Assembly (NCBI GenBank): GCA_021405325.1
Contig: QWII01000159.1
Span: 1 to 15,158 of the forward strand
Source: Caldilinea sp. CFX5
GTDB taxonomy: Bacteria; Chloroflexota; Anaerolineae; Caldilineales; Caldilineaceae
DNA: 15,158 nucleotides
Direction: 5' to 3'
Shown here: positions 13,936 through 15,158 of the stretch, in pieces
How positions within the stretch are numbered: position 1 is the first letter of the stretch
Layout of the letters: every line of letters starts with the position of its first letter
Made by a program: the position numbers and the translations under genes
The notes under the pieces: model-generated
The model's database searches: none
What the model saw: the letters and a program-made list of their open reading frames with translations, nothing else
What the model was told of the DNA's origin: nothing

Positions 13936-14748
13936 GCTCGACCACGCCGTCCGAAAATCACCAAACAAGGTCAACCCGCCATCGACATAGATCGTCTGAC
14001 CGGTGATATAGGCTCCTTCGTCGGAACAGAGGAAGGCGACGGCGGCGGCCATCTCTTCAGATGTGCCGGCGCGACCAAGGGGGATGTGGCTGGTGACCAT
14101 GTCACGTTTGACCGGATCATCAATCCACGCCCGGTTGATCGGGGTGACGGTCGCGCCCGGCCCGATGGCATTGACCCGAATGCCGTTGCCGGCATATTCG
14201 AGCGCCAAGGTGCGGGTCAGGTTTTGCATAGCGCCCTTGCTGGCCGAATAGCCGACATACTTGGGTTTGGGGATGATCTGATGGACGCTGGAAATGTTGA
14301 CAATCGACCCGGCTTTTCCGGTGGCAAGAAAGTGCTTGATCGCCTCTCTAGCGCACATAAAGGCGCCGCGCATATTGACATTGAGCACTTTGTCAAAGCT
14401 CATCATGTCCAACTCATGGGAAGATTTGGAAATCTGGATGCCGGCGTTGTTGACCAAAATATCCAACCCGCCCAGTTCGTCGACCGTGGTGCGCACCATG
14501 CGGACCACCTCTTCTTCTTTGGCAACATCGGCCTGCACCATTGTGACTTTACCGCCCATGTTGCGAATATGGTCGGCGCAATCATGGACAGCGTGGATCA
14601 TCTCTTCCGTCTTGATGGCATCTTCCACCCGACCAATGTAGTTAATCGCCACATTGGCGCCCTCTTGCCCGAAGCGCACCGCAATCGCTTGCCCAATGCC
14701 CGAACTGCCGCCGGTGACGAGGACATTTTTGCCTTGTAACCCTTTCAT
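13930..14748 (-). CDS. Short-chain dehydrogenase/reductase, glucose 1-dehydrogenase-like, 272 aa
   Basis: ATG 14748 has AGGAG 8 nt upstream. It is a classical SDR. The dinucleotide-binding motif is TGGSSGIG (12-19) and NNAG is at 100-103. The catalytic Ser is within NISSVH (151-156), with Y167 and K171 in YSASK. The C-terminal [19 protein letters not shown] (181-199), TPIN and [19 protein letters not shown] (247-265) closely follow Bacillus-type glucose 1-dehydrogenase, including SSVH and ALEYA. That enzyme oxidises beta-D-glucose to gluconolactone with NAD(P) in the cytoplasm; other aldoses remain possible. A short insertion near 50-62 ([12 protein letters not shown]) lengthens it slightly. 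It is the first gene of the minus-strand set and its stop lies in a repeat arm. Confidence 0.92.
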   Translation of the reverse strand: MKGLQGKNVLVTGGSSGIGQAIAVRFGQEGANVAINYIGRVEDAIKTEEMIHAVHDCADHIRNMGGKVTMVQADVAKEEEVVRMVRTTVDELGGLDILVNNAGIQISKSSHELDMMSFDKVLNVNMRGAFMCAREAIKHFLATGKAGSIVNISSVHQIIPKPKYVGYSASKGAMQNLTRTLALEYAGNGIRVNAIGPGATVTPINRAWIDDPVKRDMVTSHIPLGRAGTSEEMAAAVAFLCSDEGAYITGQTIYVDGGLTLFGDFRTAWSSE

Positions 14749-15038
14749 GGTTTATTCTCCTGCTCTCCCTTTGGTGGATTGGGTGATCAACGCCCGATGA
14801 AAACTTGTACTGTTATCGTACCGGCTTTCCGGGCAACCAGCATCGCAAAAAATCGCTAACTGACGTGGTGAATTGTGCTTGGCTAAGGTGATGGCGGCTT
14901 GGGTAATTTTGCCACGGTGGTTAGGTAAAAGTACACATGGCGCAGTCATGCTTGCCGCAGGGCAATTCCATCAAATTGCAAGATGGTGGGCAAGGGGCTG
15001 TTGGCAAAGGGCAGAAGAGCGAGAAAGCAGCGGCGATG
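14749..15038. other. Non-coding or decayed spacer between the SDR gene and the IS1-family end
   Basis: No convincing gene is seen. A 65-codon minus-strand frame (14949-14752) ends just before the SDR ribosome binding site, but it lacks a ribosome binding site of its own and matches no family I recognise. A shorter frame further right encodes MELPCGKHDCAMC, which might be a scrap of a zinc-finger protein. The stretch probably holds the SDR promoter, but I see no clear -35/-10 pair. Confidence 0.4.
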
Positions 15039-15158
15039 GGTGATGCGTAAAAATGTAAAGGTAGACATGAAAAGGTAGTGATGGTATAAGGAAGGGATGA
15101 AATGTCCAACATGTGAAAGCCAAGCGATTGTGAAAAATGGTCGCAGCCATAACGGGAA
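15039..15158 (+). mobile_element. Left end of an IS1-family insertion sequence (continues past the window)
   Basis: GGTGATGC at 15039-15046 matches the start of the IS1 terminal inverted repeat and lies 58 bp before the InsA start, the spacing seen in classical IS1. A similar GGCGATG at 15032 makes the exact boundary uncertain by 7 bp. TGGTATAAG at 15083-15090 can serve as the element's own -10. The right end and target duplication are outside the window. Confidence 0.7.
15097..15158 (+). CDS. insA: IS1-family transposase InsA, N-terminal 20 residues only
   Basis: ATG 15097 is preceded by a purine-rich AAGGAAGGG. The visible protein starts MKCPTCESQAIVKNGRSHNG, the zinc-ribbon opening of IS1-type InsA (CPxC, then the typical VKNGR and HNG before the usual KQ). 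InsA is the DNA-binding regulator or N-terminal part of the InsAB transposase, the full transposase being made by a frameshift in IS1. The rest lies beyond the right edge, so whether the element is intact cannot be told. Confidence 0.85.
   Translation, partial: MKCPTCESQAIVKNGRSHNG

Noticed and set aside
13876..14739. A 287-codon open frame on the plus strand
   Set aside because: It mirrors the SDR gene exactly and has no recognisable domain.
14752..14949. A 65-codon minus-strand frame upstream of the SDR gene
   Set aside because: No ribosome binding site and no recognisable family; kept only as a note in the spacer entry.

Overview
The window is about 15 kb of a moderately GC-rich bacterial chromosome. 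It is a sugar and alpha-glucan metabolism neighbourhood dotted with short repeats, with the left end of an insertion sequence at its right edge. Three things together suggest a filamentous or environmental Chloroflexota (Anaerolineae/Caldilineae-like): a DUF4058 protein, a DUF5678-like/retropepsin gene pair, and many degenerate 7- to 8-bp tandem repeats. This placement is inference without any marker gene. Most genes lie on the minus strand.

Layout. (1) 1-1103, minus: an enolase-superfamily sugar-acid dehydratase (rhamnonate dehydratase-like), cut by the left edge. It is divergent from (2) a DUF4058 gene at 1267-2229, plus. (3) 2298-3857, minus: an intracellular subtilisin-like protease with an N-terminal four-cysteine motif and a C-terminal glycogen-binding-type domain. 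(4) 3919-4688, plus: two genes with an ATGA overlap, a DUF5678-like small protein and a retropepsin-like aspartic protease. (5) 4697-10420, minus: a compact alpha-glucan operon transcribed in the order MGH1-like glucosidase, stand-alone CBM48 protein, DUF1003 membrane protein, glycogen debranching enzyme; the last three genes are joined by GTGA overlaps. (6) 10601-14748, minus: a set transcribed in the order SDR (glucose 1-dehydrogenase-like), cyclase-family metal hydrolase, GMC flavoprotein oxidoreductase, DoxX/DUF417 membrane protein. (7) 15039 to the end: the left end of an IS1-family element with the first 20 codons of InsA.

How the genes may work together. Region 5 looks like a glycogen or alpha-glucan trimming operon. 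The protease of region 3 is tied to it in two ways: it ends in the same kind of carbohydrate-binding domain, and it starts with a CxxC...CxACVQQA module that also opens the DUF1003 protein of the operon. The most interesting hypothesis is therefore a glycogen-associated proteolysis and membrane module that shares a small zinc-ribbon-like adaptor. Region 6 plus the enolase-family enzyme would fit oxidation and dehydration of a free sugar through an aldonate, but the substrate cannot be read from the sequence.

A second recurring signal is structural. At least four minus-strand genes (subtilase, DoxX, cyclase, SDR) have their stop codon inside or touching an arm of an inverted repeat, and in three of these the arms are built of degenerate 7- or 8-bp tandem units. 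A fifth gene (DUF1003) has octamer repeats within its last codons.
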